Origin: Polaribacter sp. ALD11
Lineage (GTDB): Bacteria > Bacteroidota > Bacteroidia > Flavobacteriales > Flavobacteriaceae
Assembly (NCBI RefSeq): GCF_002831685.1
Contig: NZ_CP025119.1
Span: 1,089,001-1,153,000, forward strand
DNA length: 64,000 nucleotides
Direction of reading: 5' to 3'
Both the position numbers and the translations under genes were made by a program. The notes below the pieces were generated by a model. The model searched no databases, was not told where the DNA came from, and was given only the letters and a program-made list of their open reading frames with translations. This document shows positions 18,025 through 27,694 of the stretch, in pieces (the first letter of the stretch is position 1; the number at the start of each line of letters is the position of its first letter).

Positions 18025-19341
18025 CTAATTCTTTTTTGCTTTAATTCTTCCATAAAATAAAATATAGCCATAACATAGAATTGTTAAAACAAAAGCCGTT
18101 TTAAAACCAAAACTGTCAATTAAACTCCCGAAAATAAAAGGGATAATTGCACCACCAACAATTGCCATACAAAGTAAACCAGAAGCTTGTGCTTTTAAAT
18201 CTCCTAACCCCTCTAAACTCAAGGTAAATATTGTTGGAAACATAATTGAATTAAACAAACCAACTGCTAAAATAGACCACATAGAAATTAACCCTGTAGT
18301 GTTTATAGAAATTAGAATCATGGTAATTGCTAAAGAAGCAAAAATGGTTAATACTTTTCCTGGTGTCATAATTTTAGTTAAATAAGCACCTACAAAACGT
18401 CCTATCATTGCTCCTCCCCAATAAAATATCACAAAGATTCCTAATAAAGATTTTGGGTCAGAATCTGTAAAAGTTTTATTAAAAAGACTCGCGATGGTAT
18501 TTGCAATATCCATCATGGTTTCATTTTCTGCAACAATTACAGATAAATTCATCTCAGAAAAATAGTTTACTAAGAAACTACCAATAGATACTTCTGCACC
18601 AACATATACAAAAATTCCTAAAGCTCCCATTAACATTAACTTGTTTTTAAGTAGTGTTACATATCCTCCTTTAGGGCTTTCTTCCATCACTTTTGGCAAT
18701 TTTATAAAAGCAAAAATCAACGCTAGAATTGCAATTGAAAAAGCTATTAAAATAAATGGAGTTTGTACAGTAGCTGCTTCTGAAATGTAATACTCTTTTT
18801 TTTCTACCTTTGATAATATGGCTATTTCTGTTGATGTTTTTACAGAGTCACTTAATAAGAATAATGCGCCAACAACTGGTGCAATAGTGGTTCCTAAAGA
18901 GTTAAATGCTTGCGATAAATTTAGACGACTACTTGCCCCATCTTCACTTCCTAACAAAGCAACATAAGGGTTTGCTGCTACTTGTAAAATAGTAATTCCA
19001 CCGGCTAATGTAAAATAACCTATTAAAAACACCGGAAAGGCACGATAGGATGCAGCAGGGTAAAAGAGTAAACAACCTAATGCCATCGTTAATAAACCTA
19101 GAATAATTCCTTTTTTATAACCAATTTTCGATAAGATAAATCCGGCTGGAAGCGAAAACACAAAGAAAGCTACAAAAAATGCAAACTGTACTAAAACTGT
19201 TTTTGCATAAGACATTTCGAAAACATCTTTTAATCTTGGCACTAAACTATCGACTAAGACAGTAATAAATCCCCAAAGGAAAAACAATGTTGTTAAAAAT
19301 ATAAAAGCACTTTTGTATGATTTATCAGTTGTAGCCTTCAT
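18025..19341 (-). CDS. nagP: FucP/NagP-family sugar permease (MFS), probably N-acetylglucosamine
   Basis: A 438-residue major facilitator with about twelve helices, of the FucP/GluP proton-sugar symporter family. Typical features are FFLWGFITVLVDSLVPRLK at the start, AGGITILQVAANPYVALLG in the middle of the N-terminal half and NSIMFPTIFTLSLEGLG in the C-terminal half. In Bacteroidetes, members beside N-acetylhexosaminidase or nag genes are called NagP. Here the upstream gene in the same operon (6 bases away) is glycosylasparaginase and the divergent gene is a GH20 hexosaminidase, so free GlcNAc is the likely substrate. This assignment rests on context; fucose or glucose/galactose remain possible. 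Confidence 0.75.
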   Translation of the reverse strand: MKATTDKSYKSAFIFLTTLFFLWGFITVLVDSLVPRLKDVFEMSYAKTVLVQFAFFVAFFVFSLPAGFILSKIGYKKGIILGLLTMALGCLLFYPAASYRAFPVFLIGYFTLAGGITILQVAANPYVALLGSEDGASSRLNLSQAFNSLGTTIAPVVGALFLLSDSVKTSTEIAILSKVEKKEYYISEAATVQTPFILIAFSIAILALIFAFIKLPKVMEESPKGGYVTLLKNKLMLMGALGIFVYVGAEVSIGSFLVNYFSEMNLSVIVAENETMMDIANTIASLFNKTFTDSDPKSLLGIFVIFYWGGAMIGRFVGAYLTKIMTPGKVLTIFASLAITMILISINTTGLISMWSILAVGLFNSIMFPTIFTLSLEGLGDLKAQASGLLCMAIVGGAIIPFIFGSLIDSFGFKTAFVLTILCYGYILFYGRIKAKKN

Positions 19342-19347
19342 TTTATT

Positions 19348-20346
19348 TTATGCTTTTTTAATATAAGATCCAGATTCTATATAGGTCTGTTTTCCTTCTT
19401 GATATTTGCTAATTCCAAAACCATCATGAATACAGTAACAGCCATATTCTCCTTTTTTATTAATGGCAACATAACCCACTTGAAAATTATTGTAATTGGG
19501 GTTAGATGTTACTATTCTTTTTACACCTTCTTCACAAGCTTCTTGCGGTGTTCTTCCTTGTCGCATTAATTCTACAATTAAATAACTTCCAACAGTTTTT
19601 AACACTTCTTCTCCCATTCCGGTTGCAGTAGCACCTCCTATTTTATTATCTATAAATAAACCTGAACCTATAATTGCAGAATCTCCTACTCTACCAGCCA
19701 TTTTATAAGCCATACCGCTTGTAGTACATCCGCCAGAAATATCTCCATGTTTATCGATAGCTAACATTCCAATAGTATCGTGATTTTCAATATTAATAAT
19801 CGGTTTATATTCCGATTTTACTTTCCATTTTTCCCAAGCTTTTTTAGAAGCTTCCGTCAATAAATTCTCTCTTTTAAACCCTTGCTCAACAGCAAATTGT
19901 TCCGCACCTTTTCCTGCTAACATTACATGTGGAGTTTCTTCCATTACCTTACGAGCTACAGAAATAGGGTGCGCAATGTTTTCCATGCAAACGACAGCAC
20001 CATAACCTCCATTTTTATTCATAATACAAGCATCTAGTGTTACATTGCCATCTCTATCTGGGGCTCCTCCATTTCCAACAGTTGTATTTTTTAAATCTGC
20101 CTCTTCGGTTCTGCAACCCGCTACAATAGCGTCAATAGATTCGCCTCCTTTTTCTAACACTTCCCAAGCAGCCTTTGTAGCATTATGAAAACGCCAAGTT
20201 GCTACTACTACAGGAACAATCGTTTTACTTGTTGCTGTTACTTTATTTTCTTTTTCACCTTCCGTTACACAAGATGCAATTGCTGGTACAATAGCTAAAG
20301 CTAAACCTGATACCGATGCTTTCTTTAAAAATTTTCTACGTTCCAT
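19348..20346 (-). CDS. N4-(beta-N-acetylglucosaminyl)-L-asparaginase (glycosylasparaginase)
   Basis: A 332-residue N-terminal nucleophile hydrolase that cleaves the GlcNAc-Asn bond of N-glycoproteins. The export signal has the twin-arginine form RRKFLKKA with a hydrophobic stretch ending PAIASC, which could also be a lipobox. The self-cleavage site is HD-TIGML with Thr191 as the new N-terminal nucleophile, followed by DISGGCTTSGMAYKMAGRVGD and GGATATGMGEE, as in the Elizabethkingia enzyme. The product is thus expected in the periplasm. It is co-transcribed with the sugar permease and divergent from the GH20 gene. Confidence 0.88.
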   Translation of the reverse strand: MERRKFLKKASVSGLALAIVPAIASCVTEGEKENKVTATSKTIVPVVVATWRFHNATKAAWEVLEKGGESIDAIVAGCRTEEADLKNTTVGNGGAPDRDGNVTLDACIMNKNGGYGAVVCMENIAHPISVARKVMEETPHVMLAGKGAEQFAVEQGFKRENLLTEASKKAWEKWKVKSEYKPIINIENHDTIGMLAIDKHGDISGGCTTSGMAYKMAGRVGDSAIIGSGLFIDNKIGGATATGMGEEVLKTVGSYLIVELMRQGRTPQEACEEGVKRIVTSNPNYNNFQVGYVAINKKGEYGCYCIHDGFGISKYQEGKQTYIESGSYIKKA

Positions 20347-20745
20347 TTATTTATTTTTCTGGATGATTTGGTACTGTAAAAATAAATCATCCTTGTTTTA
20401 TCTATTTTTCTTGCAAGATATAATATCTACCAATTAATTTACAATTGATTGACTATTTTTTAACTAACAGGTTTTTATGAAATTTATTTCCTGTTCAGAT
20501 TATTTATAATTTTAAACAACAATTCTAAGTTTTAAAAAAGTAGCTTCCTATACTATCACTTATCATTACCTTCATTTTTTAACCTTAAAAGACTCTTTCA
20601 TTTATATAGTTATAAAGCTATTCTCTTTTCATTCTATGAAATATAAAAGACTGAAAAATTAAAACTAGTAGATACTTTTTTCTAGTTGTATAATTACAAA
20701 AATTTATATAGCTTAGCAAGAGAACGATAATCAATCAACAAGAAA
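20347..20745. other. Divergent intergenic region of the glycan locus
   Basis: This 399-base AT-rich stretch must hold promoters for glycosylasparaginase (minus) and the GH20 gene (plus). Possible operator-like inverted repeats are AACAGG...CCTGTT near 20468-20497 and AACTAG...CTAGTT near 20664-20689. No consensus TAnnTTTG with good spacing is evident and no small gene is supported. Confidence 0.4.
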
Positions 20746-23064
20746 ATGGGTGTTTTTAGACGAATAACAGAAACTATAATGTACATAACTTTAGTTTTAC
20801 TGCTAACAGCATGTTTTAATAAAAGTGAAGTAGCAATTACTCCTTCAATTATTCCAATTCCATCAGAACAAATTATAACAAAAGGAGTTTTTTTACTAAA
20901 TAGTGATACAAAACTAACCTTCGATGAAGAATTAAAAGAAGTTTCAAATCTTTTTAAAAGTTATATTGAAGGTGGCAATAAAATAAAACTAAACAACACT
21001 TCTAAAAATAGTATTCATTTTAAAATTGATCCTTTAATAACTAATATTGAAGGATATCATTTAAAAATAACACCAGAAGAAATTTTAATTTCTGCAAAAT
21101 CTCAAAAAGGTGCTTTCTATGCTTTCCAGACATTAACCCAACTCTTGCCTATTGATTTTGAAAACTCCAATAGAAAGGAAATTGCAATTCAGTGTTTAGA
21201 AATTAAAGATGCACCTCAATTTAAATATCGCGGAATGCATTTAGATGTTGGCCGTCATTTTTTCTCTGTAGATTTTATCAAAAAATTCATCAATATTATG
21301 TCGATGTTAAAGTTGAATACATTTCACTGGCATCTTACTGAAGATCAAGGTTGGCGCATCGAGATTAAGAAATATCCGAAACTTCAAGAAATTGCTGCCT
21401 ATAGAGATGAAACATTAATTGGAAGTTATTCTGATCAACCTCATAAATTTGATGGTAAAAAATACGGAGGTTTTTACACACAAGAACAAATAAAAGAGGT
21501 GGTAAAGTATGCTTCGGAAAGACAAATAACTATAATTCCAGAAATTGAAATGCCTGGTCACGCACAAGCTGCAATTAGTGCTTATCCTGAATTAAGTTGT
21601 ACTGGAGAACAAATTGAAGTAGCCACAAAATGGGGTGTTTTTGATGACATTTACTGTCCGAAAGAAACAACTTTTAAATTTTTAGAAGACGTAATTGATG
21701 AAGTAATAACTTTATTTCCGGGTAAATACATTCATATTGGTGGAGATGAAGCTCCGAAAACAAGATGGAAAGAATGTAACCATTGTCAGAAATTAATTAA
21801 AAAAGAAGGTTTAAAAGATGAACATGAGTTGCAAAGTTATTTTATCACTAGAATGGAAAAATACATCAACTCTAAAGGAAAACAAATTATTGGTTGGGAT
21901 GAAATTTTAGAAGGGGGTTTGGCACCAAATGCAACCGTGATGTCTTGGCGAGGAATTAGTGGTGCTGTAGAAGCTGCAAAACAAAAGCACAATGTAATTT
22001 TAACGCCTAATACTCATTGTTACTTCGATCATTATCAAGCGACTAATAAGAATGAACCTCTTGCAATTGGGGGCTTTCTTCCATTAGAAAAAGTATATAG
22101 CTTCAATCCGATTCCTGAAGAATTAACAAAAGAAGAAAGTGCATACGTTTTGGGAGCTCAAGGAAATATTTGGACAGAATATATGCAAACTTCTAACAAA
22201 GTTGAATATATGGCTTTCCCTAGAATGGTGGCTTTAAGTGAGGTTGTTTGGAGTTCTGCTGAAAACAAAAACTATGAAGATTTTAAAAAACGTTTAATTT
22301 ATTTTCAAAAGAAATTAGACAAGCTAGATGTAAATTATGCCAATCATTTATATGAAATTAGCGGTAATGTTAATTTTATAGATAATAAATTATTCTATGT
22401 TTTAGAAGCTTCTTCTAACGATCAAAACATTAGATTTACGACAGACGGAACGGATCCTACTTTGAATTCTGCGGTTTATAAAAAGCCTATCTTAATTGAG
22501 AAAAACACCATTATTAAAGCAGCTAGCTTTAATAAAATTACAATGATAAGTTACATATTTACAGAAAAAATTAAGAAGCATAAGGCAATTGGACAGAAGA
22601 TTTCTTTAAATGTAAAACCTAATAAAGCATATAATTTAGGTGGTATTAAAGCTTTAATTAACGGAGTTTCTGGAAGTAATGACCGTTATGGTGATAAAGA
22701 ATGGTTGGGTTTTAATGGTGATGATGTTGAAATAACTATTCAATTTGATAAACCAACTGAAATCAACTCAATTGCTACACGTTTTTACAATGCAAACGGA
22801 CAATGGATTTATGCGCCTAAAGAATTTAATTTACAATTGAAATTAGAAGATGGAAAAACTATTTCATCAAAAAGTAAAATTAAAAACAGAGATTCTTTAT
22901 TCGTTAATTTTGATATAAATGTGTCTAAATTTTATCCGAAAGATAAAAAAACCAAATCAACATCTTTAAAAATTACAATTCCTAATTACGGAATTATACC
23001 AAAAGGAAAACAAGGTACGGTAAATAAAGCTTGGACTTTTATTGACGAGATTATAGTTGAGTAA
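20746..23064 (+). CDS. Beta-N-acetylhexosaminidase (GH20), lipoprotein
   Basis: A 772-residue glycoside hydrolase family 20 enzyme that removes terminal GlcNAc or GalNAc. A lipoprotein signal ends in the lipobox LTAC (Cys23). The GH20 N-terminal domain (about 35-155) precedes the catalytic barrel, which begins YRGMHLDVGRHF (161-172). The catalytic pair Asp334-Glu335 lies in HIGGDEAP. After the barrel come a chitobiase-type C-terminal domain (FTTDGTDPTLNSAVYKKPI, about 560-605) and a carbohydrate-binding-like domain (about 640-772). A second in-frame ATG at 20779 is an alternative start but would shorten the signal's positive region. Its neighbours argue for glycoprotein breakdown. Confidence 0.9.
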   Translation: MGVFRRITETIMYITLVLLLTACFNKSEVAITPSIIPIPSEQIITKGVFLLNSDTKLTFDEELKEVSNLFKSYIEGGNKIKLNNTSKNSIHFKIDPLITNIEGYHLKITPEEILISAKSQKGAFYAFQTLTQLLPIDFENSNRKEIAIQCLEIKDAPQFKYRGMHLDVGRHFFSVDFIKKFINIMSMLKLNTFHWHLTEDQGWRIEIKKYPKLQEIAAYRDETLIGSYSDQPHKFDGKKYGGFYTQEQIKEVVKYASERQITIIPEIEMPGHAQAAISAYPELSCTGEQIEVATKWGVFDDIYCPKETTFKFLEDVIDEVITLFPGKYIHIGGDEAPKTRWKECNHCQKLIKKEGLKDEHELQSYFITRMEKYINSKGKQIIGWDEILEGGLAPNATVMSWRGISGAVEAAKQKHNVILTPNTHCYFDHYQATNKNEPLAIGGFLPLEKVYSFNPIPEELTKEESAYVLGAQGNIWTEYMQTSNKVEYMAFPRMVALSEVVWSSAENKNYEDFKKRLIYFQKKLDKLDVNYANHLYEISGNVNFIDNKLFYVLEASSNDQNIRFTTDGTDPTLNSAVYKKPILIEKNTIIKAASFNKITMISYIFTEKIKKHKAIGQKISLNVKPNKAYNLGGIKALINGVSGSNDRYGDKEWLGFNGDDVEITIQFDKPTEINSIATRFYNANGQWIYAPKEFNLQLKLEDGKTISSKSKIKNRDSLFVNFDINVSKFYPKDKKTKSTSLKITIPNYGIIPKGKQGTVNKAWTFIDEIIVE

Positions 23065-23076
23065 GCACCTATAGAA

Positions 23077-23105
23077 ACCTTACAACTTTTAAAAACCTGT
23101 GAGGT
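23077..23105. repeat. Palindromic repeat, AACCTGTGAGGT family, degenerate copy
   Basis: ACCTTACAAC followed by TTTTAAAAACCTGTGAGGT. The right half matches the copies at 6539 and 55559, while the left half has mutated. It lies just after the GH20 stop codon. Confidence 0.55.
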
Positions 23106-23139
23106 TTACTAGAAAGGTACTGAAATAAATTTAGCATAA

Positions 23140-23838
23140 ATGAAATTAGAAATCTGCGCAAACTCTTATCGATCTGCAATAAATGCCGAAAAATCAGGAG
23201 CTGATAGAATTGAACTCTGTTCTGAGCTTTCTGTTGGGGGTATTACCCCTTCTTACGGACTCTTAAAAAAAGTTTCTGAAGAAATCTCGATTCCCGTTCA
23301 TGTTTTAATGAGACCAAGAAGTGGTGATTTTTGTTATTCCGATGATGAATTTCAAATTATAAAAAACAATATTAAGCTCTGTAAAGAATTAGGCTTTAAC
23401 GGTATTGTTTCTGGCGTTTTAAATACTGATAATTCTATTGATATTGAAAGAACTAGTGAATTAATAGCACTTGCAAAACCACTATATTTTACGTTTCATA
23501 GAGCTTTTGATTGTGTTCCAAATCCTAAAAAAGCTTTGGAAATATTAATAAATTTAAAAGTAGATAGAATTCTTACTTCTGGCTTGCAAGTAAAAGCAGC
23601 AGATGGAATTGATTTACTAAAAGAATTACAAAGCATTGCAGGAAATCAATTAATTATTCTTCCAGGAAGTGGAATTAGCATAAAAAATGTGCATCTTTTT
23701 AGAGCTGCTGGTTTTCGAGAAATTCACACCTCTGCATCAAAAATTAGTAGTGATGAAAAGAATATTTACTTTGGAAATAACTCGCAAACAGTATCAGATT
23801 CTGAAACAATTAAGGAAATTTTAAAAGTGATTAAATAA
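23140..23838 (+). CDS. cutC: CutC family protein
   Basis: A 232-residue TIM-barrel protein of the CutC family. Typical blocks are LEICANSYRSAINAEKSGADRIELC at the start, GGITPSYGLLK, IPVHVLMRPRSGDFCYS, FHRAFDC and RILTSGL. E. coli CutC was first linked to copper tolerance, but its enzymatic role is unsettled and the copper effect has been questioned. It follows the GH20 gene by 75 bases on the same strand, an association that hints at a sugar-related role. Confidence 0.88.
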   Translation: MKLEICANSYRSAINAEKSGADRIELCSELSVGGITPSYGLLKKVSEEISIPVHVLMRPRSGDFCYSDDEFQIIKNNIKLCKELGFNGIVSGVLNTDNSIDIERTSELIALAKPLYFTFHRAFDCVPNPKKALEILINLKVDRILTSGLQVKAADGIDLLKELQSIAGNQLIILPGSGISIKNVHLFRAAGFREIHTSASKISSDEKNIYFGNNSQTVSDSETIKEILKVIK

Positions 23839-23914
23839 ATATAATCTTATTTTTCTACTATAATATTTCAAAATATTAATTGCAACTTTATATTACAGGT
23901 GTCTATTGCCTAAA

Positions 23915-24889
23915 TTATTTGCTAGGAAACAATTGTGATTTCAAAAAACCGAAACCATAACCTAAAAATTGAGTTAGAGTAGTAATTATACTTAAAAAAG
24001 CAACTTTTAAGTCCTTATTTTGAATTAGAGAATCTATAAAAATTAGTAAAAAATAAAATCCAAAAAAATAAAGTAATTGTGAGTACCCGAAGAGCAAAAA
24101 GAAAATACTTGCAGCGAACCCAATAATAAACAAACTTGGAAACCAATAGGTAAGTTTTGTCGTTTCTGGGTATTTTGTATTCAAAATTGGTCTTGCTGTA
24201 CCAAAACCAAAAGTTTGTTTAAAAAACTGTTTTAAAGAACTCCTGCGTTTATGATAGACAAATGCTTTTTCTATAAGCTGTGTTTCGAAGCCATTAACCC
24301 ACAATCTAAATGTTAGATCGATATCTTCTCCGTTTTTCATTTTAGAGAAACCTTGTGTTTTTTCAAATGCTATTTTCGACAATCCGAGATTAAAGCTTCT
24401 TGGTTGAAATTTGCCAACGGCTTGTTTTTTTCCACGAATTCCGCCAGTTGTTAAAACGGCAGTCATGGCATAATTTATTGCTTTCTGTAAAGAAGTAAAA
24501 CTTTCATGTGCAGCATCTGGGCCACCAAAGGCGTCTGTAAAATTATTTTCTAAAACTTTTTTTACTTCAAACAAATATTGTTTCGGAACAATTACATCTG
24601 AATCTAAAATGATAAAATAATTTCCTGAAGCTTTTTGCATCCCGTAATTTCGACTTGCTCCTGCTCCACTGTTTTCTTTAAAAAAATATTTTAAATGAAG
24701 CTGATTTTTATATTTTCCGACAATCACTTCGCTTTTTTGGCTAGAACCATCTTCTACAATCAAGACTTCAAAATCATCAGAGAAATCTTGTTTTGTTAGA
24801 CTTTCTAACAGCTCGTCTATTTCTTGTGGACGGTTGTAAACTGGTATTATTATAGAGAAGTTTAGTTTCAATGTTTTAATACTTGCCAT
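23915..24889 (-). CDS. Family 2 glycosyltransferase with C-terminal membrane helices
   Basis: A 324-residue GT-A fold glycosyltransferase. The N-terminus LNFSIIIPVYNRPQEI and the metal-binding DSD (in FIILDSDVIVPK) are typical of family 2, and NGEDIDLTFRLW supplies the acidic ED motif that carries the catalytic base. Two or three hydrophobic segments (about 235-305) anchor it to the membrane. Substrate is not predictable; polysaccharide or lipid glycosylation is likely. It stands at the end of a minus-strand series and converges on cutC. Confidence 0.82.
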   Translation of the reverse strand: MASIKTLKLNFSIIIPVYNRPQEIDELLESLTKQDFSDDFEVLIVEDGSSQKSEVIVGKYKNQLHLKYFFKENSGAGASRNYGMQKASGNYFIILDSDVIVPKQYLFEVKKVLENNFTDAFGGPDAAHESFTSLQKAINYAMTAVLTTGGIRGKKQAVGKFQPRSFNLGLSKIAFEKTQGFSKMKNGEDIDLTFRLWVNGFETQLIEKAFVYHKRRSSLKQFFKQTFGFGTARPILNTKYPETTKLTYWFPSLFIIGFAASIFFLLFGYSQLLYFFGFYFLLIFIDSLIQNKDLKVAFLSIITTLTQFLGYGFGFLKSQLFPSK

Positions 24890-24924
24890 ACTTTTTAAAG
24901 TTTTCTAAAAGCAGATAAACTTGC

Positions 24925-24996
24925 TTAGCCCTGATTGAAACGGCATCCTTTTTTATTTTTCATAAAAAAGATATAGTGAAAAGCAGGAAATAGCTT
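24925..24996. repeat. Dispersed palindromic repeat, GATTGAAACGGCATC family, copy 2
   Basis: TTAGCCCTGATTGAAACGGC is followed by a T-rich stretch, AAAAAAGATATAGTGAAAAGC and TAGCTTC. Outer arms and core match the copy at 17920-17994. It lies between recN and the glycosyltransferase. Confidence 0.75.
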
Positions 24997-25026
24997 CAAA
25001 TACATCTTTTTTTATGGTGTTCTTTT

Positions 25027-26679
25027 CTAATTTAACAACTCTTTAGCGTGTGTAAGTGCAGAATCGGAAATATCTTTACCACTTAGCATTTCTGCAATTT
25101 CTATAATACGTTCTTCTGTAGATAATTCCTTTAAATTTGTAGTGGTAACTCCTTTAATTTCTTCTTTATATACTTTGTAATGATTGCTTCCTTTAGCTGC
25201 AATTTGAGGTAAATGAGTAATTGCAATTACTTGCATATTATTGCTCATTTGTTGCATAATGGCTGCTATTTTATTTGAAACCTCACCAGAAACACCAGTA
25301 TCTATTTCATCGAAAATGATGGTTGGTAATTGGGTGTTTTCAGACAATACTTTCTTTACAGACAGCATAATTCTAGACAATTCTCCACCAGAAGCTACTT
25401 TTTTAAGCTCGCCAAAATTGCCACCTTTATTTGCTGAAAACAAAAATTCTAATTCATCTTTTCCGTTTGAAAAATAAGTTTTAGTAGATTTAATTTTAAT
25501 TGAAAAACGGGCATTTTCCATTCCTAAATCAGTTAGCAAAACTTGCAACTCTTTTGTTAATTTAGGTATTGCTGTAGTTCTTGCTTTTGTTATTTTTTCT
25601 GCAACTGAGTCTAACTTTTCTGAAACTGAATCTATTTCTTGTTGTTTTTTATTGATAAATTCATCGGCAGATTCTACTGCAACCACTTTATCTGAAATTT
25701 CTTCGAAAACAACTATCAATTCTTTGTTTGAATTTACAGCGTGTTTTTTTTGTAAATTATACAACAACTGCAATCTATCATTAATTTCTTCGGCTTCATT
25801 CGGATTAAAATCTACGCTTTCGTTCGCATTTTCTAATTCTGCAACAATATCATCTATTTCTATTTTTACAGAAGTAACTCTTTCTGAAATTTCTTGATAC
25901 TCTTTAGAAAAGGAAGAAATTTTTGTCAATCTATTTTCTAAGGTATTTAGTAAATTCTGAATTCCTATTTCTTCATTAACCGTAAGCTCTAACGCTTCAG
26001 ACAAATTATCTTTAATAGCTTCTATATTGTTAAGCTTCTCTAGTTTTTCTTCTAAAACTTCTTGCTCGTCAGCTATAATTTTAGCTTCTTCTAATTCCTT
26101 AAAAAGGTGTAAATTATATTCGTATTGTTGATTTGATTCTTTTTGTTGAACTTCTAATTTTGATAGCTCTTTTCTTAATTTATTTAATTGTAAAAAACCT
26201 CTTTTGTAAGAATCGATTCTTGGTGTATTTTTTGCCAAAGCATCTAAAATAGCAAACTGAAAATTATTATCAGACAATTGCATCGTTTGATGTTGTGAGT
26301 GTACATCAATCAACTTTGCTCTTAATTCGTTTAAAACCGATAAATTAACTGGCGTGTCATTTACAAAAGCTCTCGATTTACCTGAAGGAAGAATTTCTCT
26401 TCTAATAATAGTTTCTGCTTCATAATCTAAATCTACAGAATTAAAAAAATCTTGTAAATTGTAATTAGAAATGGCAACTTTTGCTTCTACAACGCATTTT
26501 GTAGACGTATCTTTTAATGAAGATAAATCTGCACGGTTTCCTAAAACCAGCCCTAAAGCACCTAATAAAATAGATTTTCCTGCACCAGTTTCACCAGTAA
26601 TTATTGATAAACCAGAGGAGAAATCGATACTTAAATGATCGATTAAAGCGTAATTATTTATGGATAATTGTGTAAGCAA
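25027..26679 (-). CDS. recN: DNA repair protein RecN
   Basis: A 550-residue SMC-like ATPase of double-strand break repair. Walker A is GETGAGKS (29-36). Long coiled-coil arms occupy about residues 150-370. The C-terminal half carries the ABC-type signature VASGGELSRIMLSVK and Walker B TIIFDEIDTGVSGEV. RecN of Bacteroidetes commonly follows coaBC and a DUF4835 gene, as it does here (45 bases downstream of the DUF4835 gene). Length is normal for the family. Confidence 0.95.
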   Translation of the reverse strand: MLTQLSINNYALIDHLSIDFSSGLSIITGETGAGKSILLGALGLVLGNRADLSSLKDTSTKCVVEAKVAISNYNLQDFFNSVDLDYEAETIIRREILPSGKSRAFVNDTPVNLSVLNELRAKLIDVHSQHQTMQLSDNNFQFAILDALAKNTPRIDSYKRGFLQLNKLRKELSKLEVQQKESNQQYEYNLHLFKELEEAKIIADEQEVLEEKLEKLNNIEAIKDNLSEALELTVNEEIGIQNLLNTLENRLTKISSFSKEYQEISERVTSVKIEIDDIVAELENANESVDFNPNEAEEINDRLQLLYNLQKKHAVNSNKELIVVFEEISDKVVAVESADEFINKKQQEIDSVSEKLDSVAEKITKARTTAIPKLTKELQVLLTDLGMENARFSIKIKSTKTYFSNGKDELEFLFSANKGGNFGELKKVASGGELSRIMLSVKKVLSENTQLPTIIFDEIDTGVSGEVSNKIAAIMQQMSNNMQVIAITHLPQIAAKGSNHYKVYKEEIKGVTTTNLKELSTEERIIEIAEMLSGKDISDSALTHAKELLN

Positions 26680-26724
26680 ATTGACTAATTTTTAGAAGAT
26701 AAAATTAATGAAAATTTGTTGATT

Positions 26725-27612
26725 TTAATCTAACTTTCTCCACTTAGAATTATTATTCGGAGAAATTTTTCTGACAGTTTGTATCAAACGTTTTTTATTT
26801 CTTGTTTGTGTACTTTCAGAATACATACTTACAATCTCATCTGCTTTTGCATCAAAAAACAGTCTAATTAAATAATTACCTACTGTTTTGTTATAAATAC
26901 TCTCTAAAGAAATTACACTATCCTCAATACTCTGTTGTGCAGAAGCCTTAGCACCTACTAAATTATCAAAACCATTTCTATGATAGTTATAAAGTAAATT
27001 TCTATACGCTTTCAGTTTTGGAGACATTAAATTATCTATCAATAAATACCTGTTTTGTTTACCCACCACATTTTGCCAAGAAGAAAGTCCGCTTTGTTGT
27101 GCTTGTAACATTACATTTTGTGCTTCTTTTAATTCTGCTTCACCACCAAATTTAGCAAAAGTATCTGCATCTACTCCTAAAATTACATTTGCATAAAAGA
27201 CAATCGTAGAAACTAAATTGCTATCAAAAGAATTCTTATTATAAATTAAAGGATCAAATTCATTGTATTTAAAACTGAATTCATTGTCCTTTATATTTAA
27301 TATTGGCGATGCATAACTAGAACCGTAAACAGGTCTTGTAGATTGCACTTGAAGTGTTGCCGTAAAATTGTTATTGTTTCTAGAAGTAATAATAATTGTC
27401 ATTGCACAATCTACACGTTCTTCTGGTTTTACAACTCTATCTGTCCATTTTGTTTGATTGATGTATTCATTCAAAGACCTTTGTAAGGTTGTAAATACTT
27501 GTTTGTTAGAACCTGCAACTTGGTCTGAATTCACAGTTACCAAACAGTTTAATTCTTGTGATTTTAACACAGAGACTGAAAATAATAAGAAAATAATTAA
27601 GATTTTTTGCAC
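26725..27612 (-). CDS. DUF4835 family protein (PorD-type)
   Basis: A 295-residue exported protein with a signal peptide (MQKILIIFLLFSVSVLKSQ) and mature start ELNCLVTVNSDQV, the hallmark of DUF4835. Members are restricted to Bacteroidetes, and the family has been linked by name to PorD of the type IX secretion machinery. Direct function is not established. Its position between coaBC and recN is conserved across the phylum. Sequence alternates polar and hydrophobic residues, compatible with a periplasmic or outer-membrane-associated fold. A palindromic repeat separates it from coaBC. Confidence 0.78.
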   Translation of the reverse strand: MQKILIIFLLFSVSVLKSQELNCLVTVNSDQVAGSNKQVFTTLQRSLNEYINQTKWTDRVVKPEERVDCAMTIIITSRNNNNFTATLQVQSTRPVYGSSYASPILNIKDNEFSFKYNEFDPLIYNKNSFDSNLVSTIVFYANVILGVDADTFAKFGGEAELKEAQNVMLQAQQSGLSSWQNVVGKQNRYLLIDNLMSPKLKAYRNLLYNYHRNGFDNLVGAKASAQQSIEDSVISLESIYNKTVGNYLIRLFFDAKADEIVSMYSESTQTRNKKRLIQTVRKISPNNNSKWRKLD

Positions 27613-27632
27613 TTCTTTTGTTTTTATTGTCT

Positions 27633-27684
27633 GGTCGAGCGCAGTCGAAACCTTACTTTAAACCTCTCGACTGCGCTCGAGGGG
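27633..27684. repeat. Inverted repeat, TCGACTGCGCTCGA family, copy 1
   Basis: TCGAGCGCAGTCGA (27635-27648) and its exact reverse complement TCGACTGCGCTCGA (27667-27680) flank an AT-rich loop of 18 bases. GC content is far above the surroundings. A second copy is at 56868-56919. Confidence 0.85.
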
Positions 27685-27694
27685 AACAAGATTA

